This document shows, piece after piece, positions 63,560 through 64,000 of a stretch of 64,000 bases of DNA; positions within the stretch are counted from its first letter, which is position 1, and the number at the start of each line of letters is the position of its first letter. The position numbers were made by a program, and so were the translations under genes. The DNA is taken from contig NZ_NMVJ01000001.1 of NCBI RefSeq assembly GCF_002250565.1, positions 682,001-746,000 of the forward strand, in the 5' to 3' direction. A model generated the notes under the pieces. It worked only from the letters and a program-made list of their open reading frames with translations, was not told the DNA's origin and searched no databases. Source of the stretch: Parenemella sanctibonifatiensis. Lineage in GTDB: Bacteria; Actinomycetota; Actinomycetes; Propionibacteriales; Propionibacteriaceae.

Positions 63560-64000
63560 GTGAAGAGCACCTCCCGCCTCGCCGCTGGTGCCAGCGCGCT
63601 TGCCCTCGCCCTGACCTTGGCCGCCTGCGGAAGTCCGCAGGACCAGGCTGACCCGACCGGGCCCGACACCGTGACCCAGGAGCCGGGTGGGACGCAGACC
63701 AGCGGGCCGGCCGGTGAGGGGGAGATCGATCAGGCCCACAATGGCGCCGACACGATGTTCGCGCAGATGATGATTGTCCACCACGAGGGCGCCATCGAGA
63801 TGGCCGACCTGGCCGTGAATCGGGCCGCCTTGGATGAGGTCCGGACCTTGGCCGAGGGCATTTCCGCCGCCCAGGGGCCAGAGATCGAGCAGATGACCTC
63901 CTGGCTGGAAGCCTGGGGTGAGAGCACCACGCCGATGGACGACATGGAAGGTCACGGCGGCATGGACATGGATGGGATGAGCCAGGAGGAAGCCATGGCC
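63560..64000 (+). CDS. DUF305-family lipoprotein (3' end off the window)
   Basis: 147 codons are visible from GTG 63560, nine bases after AAGGAG. A lipoprotein signal ends TLAACG, with a Pro/Thr/Gly linker. The DUF305 ferritin-like helices contain FAQMMIVHHEGAIEMADLA with its HH pair and a later Met/His segment (MEGHGGMDMDGM). DUF305 proteins are common in copper and heavy-metal islands and are thought to bind metal outside the cell. The frame is still open at the right edge. Confidence 0.92.
   Translation, partial: MKSTSRLAAGASALALALTLAACGSPQDQADPTGPDTVTQEPGGTQTSGPAGEGEIDQAHNGADTMFAQMMIVHHEGAIEMADLAVNRAALDEVRTLAEGISAAQGPEIEQMTSWLEAWGESTTPMDDMEGHGGMDMDGMSQEEAMA

Noticed and set aside
48380-64000. 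Prophage or integrative conjugative element
   Set aside because: No integrase, relaxase, capsid or tail gene is visible. Only a transposase remnant marks the left side, so the mode of transfer is unknown.

Overview
The window is high-GC DNA from an actinomycete. Supporting features are mycothiol genes (mshD, mtr), SenX3-RegX3-PhoU, CarD with an LpqE-type lipoprotein, a GlnR-type orphan regulator, LGFP-repeat wall proteins, the 33-residue ribosomal protein bS22 beside a BldC-type regulator and proC, and a Rv0525-Rv0529-like cytochrome c maturation block. A propionibacterial or related lineage would fit, but the sequence alone does not fix the genus. No rRNA, tRNA or CRISPR array was seen.

Positions 1-48.05 kb look like chromosomal core. 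1-4.7 kb: carD (cut by the left edge), lpqE, a divergent PRPP synthetase, senX3-regX3 and phoU with a PHO box. 4.7-10.3 kb: gpmA, an SDR, then a leftward four-gene cluster (DUF697-type GTPase, an EspC/WXG-like protein, a frameshifted WXG-like gene, an unknown protein) facing a Gly/Gln/Pro-repeat membrane protein. 10.4-17.6 kb: typA, an LGFP-repeat L,D-transpeptidase, and a GH65 phosphorylase with beta-phosphoglucomutase. 17.6-22.9 kb: asparaginase, YgfZ, nitrobindin, GlnR, a MoaD-like protein and Dtd. 22.9-31.2 kb: mshD-ppk1-mutT1, then pstSCAB behind a phased PHO box. Together with senX3-regX3-phoU this is a phosphate and polyphosphate module. 31.3-35.8 kb: a DUF2510 protein, a 4 x 17-bp tandem repeat, LpqI, mycothione reductase and an SDR. 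35.8-43.4 kb: ccsB-resB-ccdA-resA-phosphatase, cobA/hemD, rex with its operator, a glutaredoxin and bS22. 43.4-48.05 kb: an ATP-dependent DNA ligase, a BldC-like HTH, AcuC, ProC and Asd.

Positions 48.09-64 kb look accessory. They begin with a CPBP protease gene truncated at a transposase remnant. Then come a SemiSWEET, an AlbA_2-domain protein, a tyrosine phosphatase, a phosphoketolase and a metal-resistance island. The island carries a copper-storage Csp, CueP, a SHOCT protein with a multicopper oxidase, a CDF-like exporter, a two-component system, a DUF2933-like protein, CmtR-CadD and a DUF305 lipoprotein cut by the right edge. Several island promoters carry ATGAAG direct repeats with an 11-bp period, which I read as candidate operators for the island's own OmpR-family regulator. 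By eye, the palindrome CGTACG occurs about 40 times in the first 47 kb and not at all in the last 17 kb. This supports a separate origin for the right-hand part.
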